A program made the position numbers and the translations under genes. The notes beneath the pieces were generated by a model that worked only from the letters and a program-made list of their open reading frames with translations, ran no database searches and was not told where the DNA came from. A stretch of DNA of 64,000 nt from Sabellastarte sp. h YS-2021 (Eukaryota > Annelida > Polychaeta > Sabellida > Sabellidae): the NCBI GenBank assembly GCA_964017235.1, contig OZ024935.1:3906001-3970000 (forward strand). Direction: 5' to 3'. This document shows, piece after piece, positions 24,493-35,117 of the stretch; positions within the stretch are counted from its first letter, which is position 1; each line of letters starts with the position of its first letter.

Positions 24493-24940
24493 TAATATAT
24501 AATATAACAAAAACTTTCATAGCACTTAATCTTCCACAAAACGATTGCACTTTTAATAATTCTAACATAAACAACTCAGGACAGAGGGTGAAAGATATTG
24601 ATTGCAGCATCTAAAAATCTTTGATATATGTTAATTGTACTTATGCTAAATATCATTTATCAGCCTTGACATAATGTAAAAATAAATACTATTCCAAAAG
24701 TATTTGATAAGTTTTGAGTTCACTTTTGCTAAATATCAGTTTAGAAGTTATCACTCTTGAGAAAATTACATGACGTGATCATACAGAATTAACCCCCTTT
24801 ATTTGGCATTAATTAGAACCAGTTTACGATTAAGGGGGTGATAACCTGATGTACTTTTTATAAATAAATGCTTGTTATCCCTGTAGCGTACAATATGGTG
24901 GAGATTAAGTGTTATGAAAGTATTCTTATTGTATTACATT
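24493..24940. repeat. Inverted pair resembling LINE 3' ends (foldback, ~445 bp)
   Basis: ACTTTCATAGCACTTAATCT (about 24,513-24,532) faces its near-complement GATTAAGTGTTATGAAAGT (24,903-24,921), with AATATAACAAAA- and TATTCTTATTGTATT-like A/T tails outside. The arm resembles the 3' tail of the CR1-like LINEs (TATAGCGCTTAATCTCC), so it may be two LINE 3' ends in opposite orientation rather than a DNA MITE. A smaller inverted pair (TTAACCCCCTT / ATTAAGGGGGT) lies inside at 24,789-24,841. Confidence 0.45.
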
Positions 24941-25854
24941 TCATTGTTTGCTTTTAACTGGAGGTTGAGTTTGAAAGTGGTTGATTTGTTGGTGTATGAT
25001 TTGCCGGTGTATACATTTTAAAAATATATTTCTTTTCTAAATTCTTTGGATGGTTAATTAGTTTCATGTATAATCATAACAGGTAATTTGAGGGATGGAG
25101 CTGAGGTACCGCTGCCAAGAAACTGTTTGAGGGCTAGATTCGAACCTACAATAAACAAAAATAAATAACACAACCTAATGGGTCCGTTCCACTGGAGCCG
25201 ACTGACCGGTAACTAGGTATTTTTTCAGGGTCGGGACCATTGTTTACATTGTTGGTTATAGTTTCCCGGCATGTGGGGGAGAGTCGGTAAATATCAAACA
25301 TGTTTGATATTTCTACGACCGTTCCCGACCCTTGTATCCGACCCTAAATTCATCCACCTAGCAACAGGCTTGTTGGTTAACTTAATGACCTGTCAGTTAC
25401 ACTTCCCGGCTTGTCGATTAATGAAACAGGCTTGTCTGTATCAAGTATCTGGCTTGTCCCAAATATGGTGATCCCGACTGTACTTGATGACTAACAGACT
25501 GGCTGTGAAAACATACCGTACAGTTGGTAACTTTAACCGGAAGTTTTCACGTCTGGGTCCCAGTGTCGGGAAAATGTACAACTGACAGTTTAGAAAGTGA
25601 AACAGACAAGCCGGGAACTGTAACCGACAGGCCCGCAATATTTTGTCCCTTTATGGCCTGTCGGTTTCCAAATCTGTGGCTATAAAAAGGCAGGTCGGCA
25701 GACGAACTTAATTTAATTTGGGCTTGACTTGTTGAGTTTTAAGTTTTCATTGTTTTGCAAATTAGCTTAAGTTTTAGCTAGGCTGGACTCGTTTGGAGTG
25801 AAATCTGCTCTATGAGGTTTCACTTTTGATTTTTAAGTTTTGTGTTTTAACAAG

Positions 25855-25880
25855 CTGGAGAGAGAGAGAGAGAGAAAGAG
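25855..25880. repeat. (GA)n microsatellite
   Basis: Short GA-rich run within the 5' part of the Harbinger element, upstream of its MADF-like gene. Confidence 0.8.
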
Positions 25881-26034
25881 ACTGGAAACAGAGATGACAG
25901 AGGTGGCAGAAGAAATAAAGGAGACACAGGATAGAGGAGAAAAGGACCAAGGACTGATACAGATCCAGATCCAGAATGCACACTATCCAGACAGAAGAAA
26001 GGACAGATGAAATCGATTTTTCTGAGTGATTCAG

Positions 26035-27207
26035 ATGAGGAAGGATTTTGTGAAACAGCATGAGGAGCTATTTGACAAGACTCATGAGAAGTTCAAAGAC
26101 AATCAGAGGAAAGAAAGACTTTGGAAAACTGTTCCAGGAATTTACATGTCAGTAATGTGAAGAAGTGGTTTGACACTCAACGCACCAGATATTGCAAGCT
26201 CACACAGACCAAGTCAGGCCAAACAGCAGCCAATAACACAGAGAGACAGACCTGGTTGAAGGACAGTTTCAGCTTTCTACGAGGTCACTTCAGAAAGAAG
26301 GGAGTATCCAAGTCTTCTGGATTCAAATCACCACTGCAACCTTCAGCAGCCACAGCATCAGTTCCCGATACTTCAAGAGAGACTGAATCTGAAATGGTAA
26401 TCAGCATGGCGTCAGATGTTACTCATCATCCGGCTAGCACCATCCTTCGCGCCAACCAGCTACGGTTGCCACGTCAACTCCTCAGGATCCAGTGTTTGAC
26501 CAGTTCCAACAGATGAGTTCTATGATGTCAACTTTTCTCGGTGCATGTCAAGACCCCACTCCAGGTCCAAGACAGTCATTCTGCAATTATCTCCTCTCCG
26601 AGATTGAACACCTTGAAGAGAGAGACTTTCTTACCTTCAGGAATGAGACAGTGAAACTTCTGAGTGAAATACAGTACAAGGCCGAAGAACGCAAGAGACA
26701 GGTCACTACAAGTCAACAGGTCACCACATTTCAAGTTCCAGAAGCAACACAGGTCACAGCAGGACAAGAATACATACTCACCATACTGGATACTCAACCA
26801 GTCTCCACATCAGTTGTGCAGTCTTCTCAGCCACAACGCAACCTGCTACAGTGATTGCTAAAGTACAGCAACCACCATGGCCAGCATCAGCCTCAGCACA
26901 ACCAGCACCTTTCTTAGTTGTGGATGACCAACAGCCTGGGACTTTCAGACAGCTGATGTTCACTATAAGTCCAGCAAAGCCAGCTAACTCGCCTTCCATT
27001 GCATCAGGACAAGAGGAAGACAGTCAACATAACACTTCAGGATTATCCAGCCTCTTCAGCACCATCCCAAGTGTTCTACAGTATCAGCAGATCAACACAC
27101 CACAACCATTTTCACCCTCTCAACTTCAACCAGCACCGTCACCAGTGCCATCTTCCACTCATCATGAACAGTCAAGACTTCCCAGCCAGTCCAGCCAGCA
27201 GAGTTAG
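26035..27207 (+). pseudogene. Harbinger second protein, MADF (Myb/SANT-like) + BESS-like, frameshifted
   Basis: Start chosen at ATG 26,035 (MRKDFVKQHEELFDKTHEKF). The frame runs to a stop at about 26,154, but MADF homology continues in another frame from about 26,140: VKKWFDTQRTRYCKLTQTKS, then RQTWLKDSFSFLRGHFRKKG. After a Ser/Thr/Pro-rich linker, a third frame (26,492-26,854) has FCNYLLSEIEHLEERDFLTF, which resembles the BESS-like tail of these proteins. A Gln/Pro/Ser-rich tail follows to 27,207. In active Harbinger elements this protein binds the ends and brings the transposase into the nucleus. At least two frameshifts separate the parts. Confidence 0.7.
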
Positions 27208-27994
27208 CCGAAATCAGCGGATTATCCCGCACAAGTCGCACCAACCCGGCCCTTTTAAGGGCCACTCGAATCTTCCAAAAACAATTATTGAGCTGTTGTT
27301 TCCCAAAAACAAAAAACACACTGTCCAACACTTACATTTCCCCCAAATACACAAAACAATTGTGTGAATGAATAAGTAAATGTTGAACAAATATTAATAA
27401 ACTTTCAACACAAAACAGAGAAAAAAATAATAAAAAATACCCTTAATAAAAATAATCCCCTAAGAGTTCAAAGTAAAACCACCCCCACCCCCACAAAAAT
27501 ACACTTCCCCCACCCCAAAAACAAAGATCCAGACTCAAACCCATGTCCCTCCCACCCAAAACCCAACTTGCTAAAAATGCAACATCCACACAAGTAACAT
27601 GTGTGGAGGGACTTACAGACAAACAAAGTATTCAAATATATGAGTGGCAATGGAGTGACTAATAGATTGACAAACTGAGTAAAAAAAATTTATTAAACTT
27701 GGACTGCAAACCTGTATAATTTTGTTTTGCAAATTTCATTACATTTCTTTTTTAATTCTTGGGATAAAATATTTCCTCCAACTTGTTTCTCTTTTAGGTA
27801 CTTGGGGGCTAAAATTTATTTGGAAACTGTTTGTTTTACTATTTTGTAAGATATTTTTTGGGGGGGAAATTTTTTTATTATTCTTTTTTAAAAAAATTTT
27901 TTTTAGTTTTCCAATTTTTCTTTTGCTTTTATCTTTCAATATTTTTGGGGGGTAGTTTTTCTTTTACTACTTTTTTTCTTTCTTATTTTATCTA

Positions 27995-29267
27995 GGAAAT
28001 GTTTTTGTTTTTTTTGAGTAGATTTCTTTGACGTTTTGCCTCCCTCAATGGATTTCTGACATTTTCATCTTGTCCCTGCTCCCCTTGGTCATTCTGTGGT
28101 GGTTGTATGTCATCTGCTGGAGTTGGTGGTCTCTCTGCTCCCCAGTGATGGCTTCTCAATATGTTATGTAAGACCATACATGTTAACACAATGTATCTAA
28201 CCACCTTTGGCCTCTGCTCCATAGTCATTAACAGTACCCTGAACCTGCTTGCCAAAATGCCAAAGGCATTTTCCACCACCCTGAGTCCCCTTGAAATTTT
28301 GTAGCTGGCTATTCTCTCCTCCCTGGTCAGTTGTCTTCTACTTTATGGCTTGACCAACCATGGCATGAGGGCAAAGGCATCGTCCGCCAACAGGAAGTAG
28401 TGTAGTTCTCGCCCTCCTGGTCCCAGTGGTTCGGGTGGTGGAAGTCCCAAGGTGCCATTCTCAATTCTTCTTTTCAGCTTCCTACGGTTGAAGATTTGAG
28501 CATCAGATGAAGAACCACTGGCCCCCACGTTGACCCACAGAAATTTGTATTAAGCGTTCACCAAGGCTAACAGTACCAGGGAGAAGTAGCCCTTGTAGTT
28601 GAAATATTCACTGCCTGATTTCCATGGCTTCCTGATAGCTATGTGCTTGCCATCTAATGCATCAACTACATGGGGGACATTCCATCTATTTCTGAACTTC
28701 TCTTCTATTGACTTCCAGTCTTCAGGCATTGTTGGACAAATCAGGTATTCTTTCTGGAATTCACGTAAGATGGCTTTGCAGACCTTGGGTACAAATTTGA
28801 CGATGGTGGTTCTTCCAACCCTCCATTGTTACTGCAGTGTAGCTGTCTCAGTGTCTCAGTGTAACAGCTAGTTTCAGTCCCACTGGTAATGGCTTCTTGA
28901 AGTTTGTTTTTGACTTCCTGAGGTGGGGGTTAATTCTTTCCTCTATCAAATCAAATAAGGTTGGTTCCATCCTGGTGAAATTCCTGTAGCCTGGTATGTC
29001 AGTTGTGATTAGCTCATGCAAGAGTATTCTATAACATCCCCTTTCCTCCCTCTGCAGTAGCCAGGGCATAACCCATGGATTCTGTGGCTTCCTCCTCCTT
29101 CTGCATGGTTTTGGCTGTGGTAGTGGTGGTGGTTCTGGCTGGGCAGGTGCTGGGTTCTGCTGTCTTCTGTGTCTTAAAATGATGAAAAATAATGACATAT
29201 TCAGCTCAATAAAAAACCAAAGTGCCCTAATCTTGTCAAAGAGTTCCTCTTGATGTGTCCCTGTCAT
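27995..29267 (-). pseudogene. PIF-Harbinger DDE transposase (DDE_Tnp_4), broken
   Basis: N-terminal part (29,267-28,848): CYRILLHELITTDIPGYRNF and LPVGLKLAVTLRH. A frameshift near 28,850 follows (short duplication of CTGAGACA). In the downstream frame are the three catalytic blocks: first Asp in VVDALDGKHIAIRKPW (about 28,650), second in YFLLADDAFALMPWLVKP (about 28,360), and Glu in RVVENAFGILASRFR (about 28,265). The C-terminus has VLTCMVLHNILRS. In-frame stops at 28,550-28,552 (after LALVNA) and at about 28,342 (after PWLVKP) break it. The catalytic residues themselves are kept. The C-terminal tail is Gln/Asp/Glu-rich. Confidence 0.9.
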
Positions 29268-29685
29268 TATTGAAGCCTGAAATGACAGTTCGCTGGTTAC
29301 AGGGGTTTATATAGTGTTGCAGAGATCCTGATTGTGGATCCAACTTTGGTTACCGACCCTGTAAAACAATCAGTCCTGTCGGCTTGGGTCGGGAACATGA
29401 TCCCAGTCTGTCTGTTTGTCGTTACGGCTTGTCTGTTTGTTTTGCGGCTTATCGGTTATGGACTTAAGGCTTGTCATAGTAGTTCTATGACCGGTCATGT
29501 AAAAAAATGTCCCGGACCCTACATCTTGTTGGTTAGGTCATCACGGCCTGTCTGTAACTATACCGTCCTGTCGGGGAATTTTAAACCCAATTTTTGCGCC
29601 CTTTTTCCCATGACCCTACGACTTTCACAACCGACCCTAGAGTTGTAGGGTCGGTTGTAGGGTTGGCTCCAGTGAAACAGCCTCT

Positions 29686-30539
29686 TAAAGGTGCTGCATT
29701 TCATAAAATCACTTTTTAAGTCTTTAGATATACAGGCACGAGCTGCAAAGACATCAGTATTATGGCAGTACCCAAATGGTGAAAGCGAACAAAGTGCGAA
29801 CCTCTTGAAGATCTTGCACTTGAATACAAGTTGTAGCATCACAGCGCTAAGTCTTAACTGCCTTAAGACCCAAAAAATTGGTCATAATTGCTGAAAATAT
29901 GTGTCATGTGACCATGTTATTTTGCTTCCAATCGCAAACTTGGTCCGCATGCAAAGTCATGATGCTAGGTTTTTTACATCAGCATGAAATGACGACCTAT
30001 GTAAGCTACAGATATGTTATATATGTAATTAAAATGGTGTTTCTACAGTACTTCTATAAGATTGTGTTTGTTGCATTAAAATCTATGCAGGAATCACCAG
30101 TTAAAATAAGGTTTTTATATTCACTGGTGCCTGTAAATATGGATACATTTTAGAGCTAGTTTTTAACATTCCTTTAAACCATATAGACTCATTGCAGTTA
30201 TAATTAAAGAAAAAAGGACTGATAATAAAAGTAAAACACGCTTCATCCGACATAAACAAAATATATATCACCCATAAAAAATGATTAAGGGCATTAAATT
30301 TGAACTTTAATCTTTGACATTTACACAAAACAATAGATTATCACAATAGAATGAAACCCATTTCAAGTGAATGTATTTATTAACGTTTGCCATTTAGCCT
30401 TCTAAAAATGTCGATATTTTATTTTTTATTAATTTGTGTGAAATCAATTATTCAATAACGCCCACATCCCTTTTTAACCACTGTTTTATTTCCTGTCCTT
30501 GCCTCATTATGCAAATGAATGCATTAATATGTTTTTGTT
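29686..30539. other. Spacer upstream of TMEM45-like gene 2
   Basis: No gene seen. AT-rich from about 30,150 onward. A stretch near 30,215-30,280 (AATAAAAGTAAAACACGC, then AAAATATATATCACCCATAA) weakly resembles 45,585-45,655. Confidence 0.35.
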
Positions 30540-30540
30540 T

Positions 30541-30625
30541 TTGAAAATATTTCCATAGCTATAGTGCAAAAAGTTAATTTCAAAGGGAAGTCTGTGTTGT
30601 ATAAAAGGTGGACATACAAAATGTA
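30541..30625 (+). promoter_or_regulatory. Putative TATA promoter block, TMEM45-like gene 2
   Basis: TATAAAAG at 30,600-30,607 lies in a block shared with gene 3. A match to ATATTTCCATAGYTAT precedes it, and TGTTGTATAAAARGTGGACA surrounds it in both. It is 407 bp before the ATG. Conservation of this block between diverged flanks is the evidence for function; no transcript data are available. Confidence 0.55.
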
Positions 30626-31006
30626 TAAAAAGAATTAAAATATGATTTACATTAAAAGATATCGTATTTCATTGTCATTTATATTTAATGAATAACATAA
30701 ATATTTAGTAGAGGCAGGATATATTTAGAACAATCACGAATTTACTCGTAATTAAATATCATACATAAATTAGCAAATTTACATAAATATAAAGAATGGC
30801 ATAATTTACATGAATCACAGTCAAATGAGGATGTATACAAACCACAAAATAAACTAGTGGTACTATTGGCCATAAGGCTGTGAGATACGTTAGGTAAAGA
30901 ACTGGAGGCAATCCTATGAAGTGTGATTTTAAGCTGAAACCATTTAAGTATTACCACAAAGTAGTGTTTATAGTTGAATTTGTTCGGAGTAACTAAGCAA
31001 GACAAT

Positions 31007-31921
31007 ATGGGAAGCTTTTTTGGGCATGCACTTCCTGGATCCTTCTTTATCCTCTGGTCAGTGTGGTGGACTGTCCAGACCTTTCTGAGGTTCTACAAAT
31101 CTCTACAGAGGAAAAGCATGGGTCCAGTATCTTTCTTTCAAAGTACAGCCATCTATTTTCCTGTGCATATTCACGGCTGTGTGATAGATATTGAAGCTGT
31201 TGTCATTGTCATTCTTTGTGCTGTAGGTTTTGTGGTGGAAGTTATTTGGCCAGCCATAATCCTTCAAGTTGTATCCACTGGACACATGCAGCATGGTACT
31301 ATGTACTTTTTCTATGGAATGGCTGGTTTATCTGCACTTGTACTACCTCAATTTAAAGTCATTACATACTGTGATCAAATCACTTATCTTATGCTTTTTA
31401 TGTCTTATTTAGTAGAAGGCATGCTTTTTGAGTTCCACATCACTGGACGAGATGACTTGGACATTAACATGCATACCTTGCTTGTCTACACCATATTTGC
31501 ATCCGCTGCTGTGACCTTGCTAGAGATGAAACACCGGAGCTCCATATGGCCTCCTCTGGTTAGAGGATTTTTAACCTGTTTACAAGGAAGTTGGTTCTGG
31601 CAAATTGCATTTCTTCTCTACCCACCTTCAACAAACCCTTGGGGACCAGAACCCGAACTGAATATCAAAGACAGGGAAGGCTCACTTATGTTTATAGCTT
31701 CTGTTTATACATGGCATATGGCAATTATCACCATCCTCATGATTGTGTGTAGTGTCTGCATTGGCTGTTTCTACAGAAAGAAAGGATGGTTAGATGAAGA
31801 GGCCATGGTGAACAATCAATTCTCGTGCAGAAAAAGAAGCCTTGGCTACACTTCTCTAAAGCAGAGTAGACTTGAAATTAATGACGAATCACACTGCGAG
31901 AGGGAACATTTGAACCCATGA
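31007..31921 (+). CDS. TMEM45-like (DUF716) membrane protein, gene 2
   Basis: Single uninterrupted frame of 304 residues from ATG 31,007 (MGSFFGHALPGSFFILWSVW). An 11-codon upstream extension in frame lacks an ATG, so the family-conserved MG start is preferred. Family blocks are GTMYFFYGMAGLSALVLPQF, LVEGMLFEFHITGRDDLD, MHTLLVYTIFASAAVTLLEM, SSIWPPLVRGF, LQGSWFWQIAFLLYPPSTNP, WHMAIITILM and CIGCFYRKKGWLDEEA. About seven hydrophobic stretches indicate a multi-pass membrane protein. The C-tail is hydrophilic with basic and acidic clusters. An ATTAAA lies about 200 bp after the stop (32,120). It is closest to gene 3, with which it shares a promoter block. Confidence 0.92.
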   Translation: MGSFFGHALPGSFFILWSVWWTVQTFLRFYKSLQRKSMGPVSFFQSTAIYFPVHIHGCVIDIEAVVIVILCAVGFVVEVIWPAIILQVVSTGHMQHGTMYFFYGMAGLSALVLPQFKVITYCDQITYLMLFMSYLVEGMLFEFHITGRDDLDINMHTLLVYTIFASAAVTLLEMKHRSSIWPPLVRGFLTCLQGSWFWQIAFLLYPPSTNPWGPEPELNIKDREGSLMFIASVYTWHMAIITILMIVCSVCIGCFYRKKGWLDEEAMVNNQFSCRKRSLGYTSLKQSRLEINDESHCEREHLNP

Positions 31922-32308
31922 TTGCAGTATTAGAAACCAGTTTTGTTAATACACCTAGCACTAAAAAGAACAAAAACAAAGCTATTGTGTAACCACTTTC
32001 ACTCTTTTTGTTAGGTTTACACCAAAAATAATGCTTTTGAGCAATTGTTTAGGAGTTGTCCGGTTTTATATTTAGTTTGAAATCATCACTAAGATGTTGT
32101 CTCTTGGGGAAATATTTGTATTAAATATACTTTTGTGTTGCATACTTTTTTCAATTGGGGTGCCATTAACCACAGTTTCTTTGTTAAAATTACAAATGGC
32201 TTGAGGGAAGTCAGTTGTATATAAATACATGTAACATACTTAAGTTTGTATACAATTTTCGTACTTACAGGAGTTCAACATTAGATTCAGTGAACATATT
32301 GCCATTAA

Positions 32309-32961
32309 TGCCCCTGTTCCAACATTAAGGCTCCCGATTGAAGTTTTTTTGGGATCTGTTTCAGAGTCCTGGACAGTCTGCTTGAGCCTTTTTGGATCTG
32401 TTGTGGTCTGTATAAAAGTCAAACATGTTTAATATTTTCTACGACTGTATCCAATCCACTTTCGCCCCTATCCACCAATGTCACAGTCTCAGGTCCATGG
32501 GGCTTCCTCAGACCCTAATTTACACAATCCTATGTTGTCTGAGGCGTCATGGGACTGTTAATGCCAGGACTCATTACCCTTAGTCCCAGGAGGCCTGGAC
32601 TTAGTCCCAGATCCACCCCCGACCCACGATGCCAAAAGAAAAACAGAAATCGGCTATTGCTGTCTGAGGAAATCTGTTATTAGTCCCAGGAGGGCTGAGG
32701 TGGCCTCAGACCGGTCTGAGACCCAGTACGTCTATCCCCAACTGGTTTGGTGTTGAATCGTATCACAAATGTGGATTAATCGCTTCTTAGTTGGGGAACA
32801 ACCAAGACTTGTCTGAGGATGTCTGAGGCTTCCTGAGGACAATTGCAGAACTGGATGCAGATTACATTTCCCTGCCCATTATTCATGCTTTTTTCACAGA
32901 CCCTCAAGGATTAAGGGTCTCAGGACCAAACAGGGATTAATCCTTTGGTAGAACAGGGGCA
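32309..32961. mobile_element. 653-bp Harbinger-type MITE
   Basis: Terminal inverted repeats: TGCCCCTGTTCCAACA on the left, TGCCCCTGTTCTACCA read inward from the right. They are flanked by TAA on both sides (32,306-32,308 and 32,962-32,964). The interior is dense in CTGAGG / CCTCAG / GTCTGAGG motifs. A segment at about 32,412-32,455 (TCAAACATGTTTAATATTTT, CTACGACTG) matches the left subterminal region of the 25.2-kb Harbinger element (TCAAACATGTTTGATATTTC, CTACGACCG at about 25,290-25,325), suggesting a common family. There is no coding capacity. Confidence 0.75.
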
Positions 32962-33829
32962 TAAGATATGTGAATGTGTTTCTCTTTGATATGTCTCTAG
33001 CACTCTAAAGCCTGTATTTCTGGCTGGAAAGAGAAGATAGGAAAAGGAATAATGTTATTTACGAAAGAAGAGTAAGGATTTAACTGAGTGTTTTCAATGA
33101 TGGGGCAGGTATCATTAGCACAAGTAACTCTTACCACCTGAAGTATGATCAGGCATTTCTTTTATGAATAGATTTATGTTTTCAGGGTTATTAATTCATT
33201 GACTGTATTGTTTGTGTTTATGTGTATGACAATGGAATAAACTATGTAAAACAATATGTAAAAATGTAGGAAGTAATGGAAATGCAAAATTAGAATAAAA
33301 CAGGCTAATTTATTTATAAGGTGTTTTACGTCACTGTCAACACTGTCATATCACGACGGGTATATTTATTGTTAGAGAAAACCAGTACATACAGTTGGTT
33401 ACAGTTCTGTACTGTAAACCTTTTCTCATTAAAATAGGTTTATAATCCACAGTAGATAACTTTGGGAGTGAATGAAATCTTGTATTCTTGGACCTTGCAT
33501 ATAATATGGATATAGTTTTCAATTTATTGTTGTTTCTCTTTCAATTTTTTTTTACTTCTTTTACAAATGTCTACCTTGCGTAGAAATTATTAAATAAGGA
33601 CATTTTGATGTAATTTAGGCCTTACAGTTCTCAAAATATTACATTGAAACTTGTTGTATAGCGGCTTAAAATCTATGGAACATCGCCAAACACATTATTA
33701 GTTATACTAAAAGCTTTGCAATTAGAATAAAGAATGTAAAAAAATTCACTACAGAAGTCCTTTTACTTCCATTGAATTGTGGGAATTTGTTTTATTATGT
33801 AAATTAGTGATTAATATACTCTGATATTG
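32962..33829. other. Spacer with one interspersed-repeat piece
   Basis: About 33,318-33,405 (TTTTACGTCACTGTCAACAC, CATATCACGACGGGTA, AACCAGTACATACAGTT) matches 48,915-48,995. No gene seen. Confidence 0.4.
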
Positions 33830-33910
33830 CATATATTTCCATAGTTATTGTATCCAAAATTAAAATTTTTATTATTTATCTGTGTTGTATAAAAAGTGGA
33901 CAAATAACAT
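33830..33910 (+). promoter_or_regulatory. Putative TATA promoter block, TMEM45-like gene 3
   Basis: TATAAAAAG at 33,888-33,896, within the block shared with gene 2 (CATATATTTCCATAGTTATT before it, GTGGACA after it). It is 339 bp before the gene 3 ATG. Confidence 0.55.
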
Positions 33911-34226
33911 TCAAATACAGGAGGTTTTCTTAAGAGAGAGAAAATGAATAAGATCAATGACATAAATAAGATAATAAATATCTTAGGCTAAATTGTCTTT
34001 TGGTTTTGACAATGTCATGAATAACATAAATAATGTAAATGATTCAGCATAAACAAGATGTCTAATCAAACATATTTAAACATTTGGAAGGGTTGGACAT
34101 ACAATTATAAATTAGCGAGCCTATCGGATGCTTTTCTCTTTCTGTTGATGCATCTTGGGTAAAAAAGAGTGTTGTCTTAAACACATTTCACAGCCGAACT
34201 AGTTTGAAGAAAATAAACACCTGACA

Positions 34227-35117
34227 ATGAGTAGTTTTTTTGGTCATGCAATACCTGGATTATTATTTATCATCCTGGGCATCTGGTGGACTCTTCAGAT
34301 CTTTCTGAAGTTCTACAATACCTTACACAAGGGCAGTTGTGGTAGGGTACCTATCTTTCAGAGTGCAGTTACCTTTCCTGTACATATTCGAGGATATGTG
34401 GTACACCTTGAAGGCTTTTTCTTGATCATTTGCAGTGGGATTGGACTTACCTTAGAATGTATTCTTCCACTCACACAGAGTGGATTTGTGTCCAGTATTC
34501 ATATGCTCCATACCACCATGTACCTCTTTTTCGGAATGGCTGGCCTGGTAATAGTCACACTGCCTCAACTGAAGATTATTCCATATTGTGATGATGTTGC
34601 CTATCTGATGCTTTCTATGTGTTATTTGGTGGAAGGCCTACTCTTTAAGTTCCACCTCTCTGAACAAGATAAATTTAGTTTTATCATGCATACCTTGGCT
34701 GTTTACACTGTATTTGCTTCAGCTGCTGTGACCTTGGTAGAGATGAAAAACCGGAATTCTATATGGCCTCCTGTTGGCAGAGCATTCTTAAGCTACTTAC
34801 AAGGGACGTGGTTCTGGCAAATTGCATTTGTTTTCTATCCACCATCAACAAACCTTTGGGGACCTGACCCGAAACCAAATTACGCAGACACAGAAAGCTC
34901 ACTTATGTTTATTAGCTGTGTTTTTACATGGCATATGGCAGTAATCAGCATGCTAATGATTGTGTGCAGTGTCTGCATTGGGTGTTTCTACAGGAAGAAA
35001 GGGTGGTTGGATGAAGAGGCTTTGATGAACAATCAGTATACATGCAGTGATAGGGGCATTCCTTACTCATACCTGAAGCAGAGTGGGCTGAAAGATATTG
35101 ATGAATTGGATCACTAA
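34227..35117 (+). CDS. TMEM45-like (DUF716) membrane protein, gene 3
   Basis: Single uninterrupted frame of 296 residues (MSSFFGHAIPGLLFIILGIW). Family blocks are present in order: HTTMYLFFGMAGLVIVTLPQ, LVEGLLFKFHLSEQDKF, MHTLAVYTVFASAAVTLVEM, NSIWPPVGRAFL, LQGTWFWQIAFVFYPPSTN, WHMAVISMLMIVCSVCIGC and FYRKKGWLDEEALMNNQY. Where gene 2 has GRDDLD, this copy has EQDKFS, so the acidic loop between the fourth and fifth hydrophobic segments differs. About seven membrane segments are predicted. It has no intron. ATTAAA lies about 55 bp after the stop. Same strand as genes 1 and 2, 2.3 kb after gene 2, consistent with tandem duplication. Confidence 0.92.
   Translation: MSSFFGHAIPGLLFIILGIWWTLQIFLKFYNTLHKGSCGRVPIFQSAVTFPVHIRGYVVHLEGFFLIICSGIGLTLECILPLTQSGFVSSIHMLHTTMYLFFGMAGLVIVTLPQLKIIPYCDDVAYLMLSMCYLVEGLLFKFHLSEQDKFSFIMHTLAVYTVFASAAVTLVEMKNRNSIWPPVGRAFLSYLQGTWFWQIAFVFYPPSTNLWGPDPKPNYADTESSLMFISCVFTWHMAVISMLMIVCSVCIGCFYRKKGWLDEEALMNNQYTCSDRGIPYSYLKQSGLKDIDELDH

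Larger units (their letters stand above)
25179..29685. mobile_element. PIF-Harbinger DNA transposon, near full length, 4.5 kb
   Basis: The 21-bp terminal inverted repeats match at 15 positions: left TGGGTCCGTTCCACTGGAGC, right (read inward) AGAGGCTGTTTCACTGGAGC, each followed by C. The 3-bp TAA target duplication at 25,176-25,178 and 29,686-29,688 is the hallmark of the superfamily. Subterminal regions are rich in short GGGTCGG / CGACCC and GGCTTGTC motifs on both sides. Inside are the two canonical genes, convergent: a MADF/BESS-like DNA-binding protein (+) and a DDE transposase (-). Both are broken, so this copy cannot move itself. A T/G-rich low-complexity stretch (27,720-27,985) separates the gene 3' ends. 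Confidence 0.9.

Noticed and set aside
27722-27955. Hydrophobic 77-codon frame (poly-Phe/Leu)
   Set aside because: Product of the T/G-rich low-complexity stretch inside the Harbinger element.
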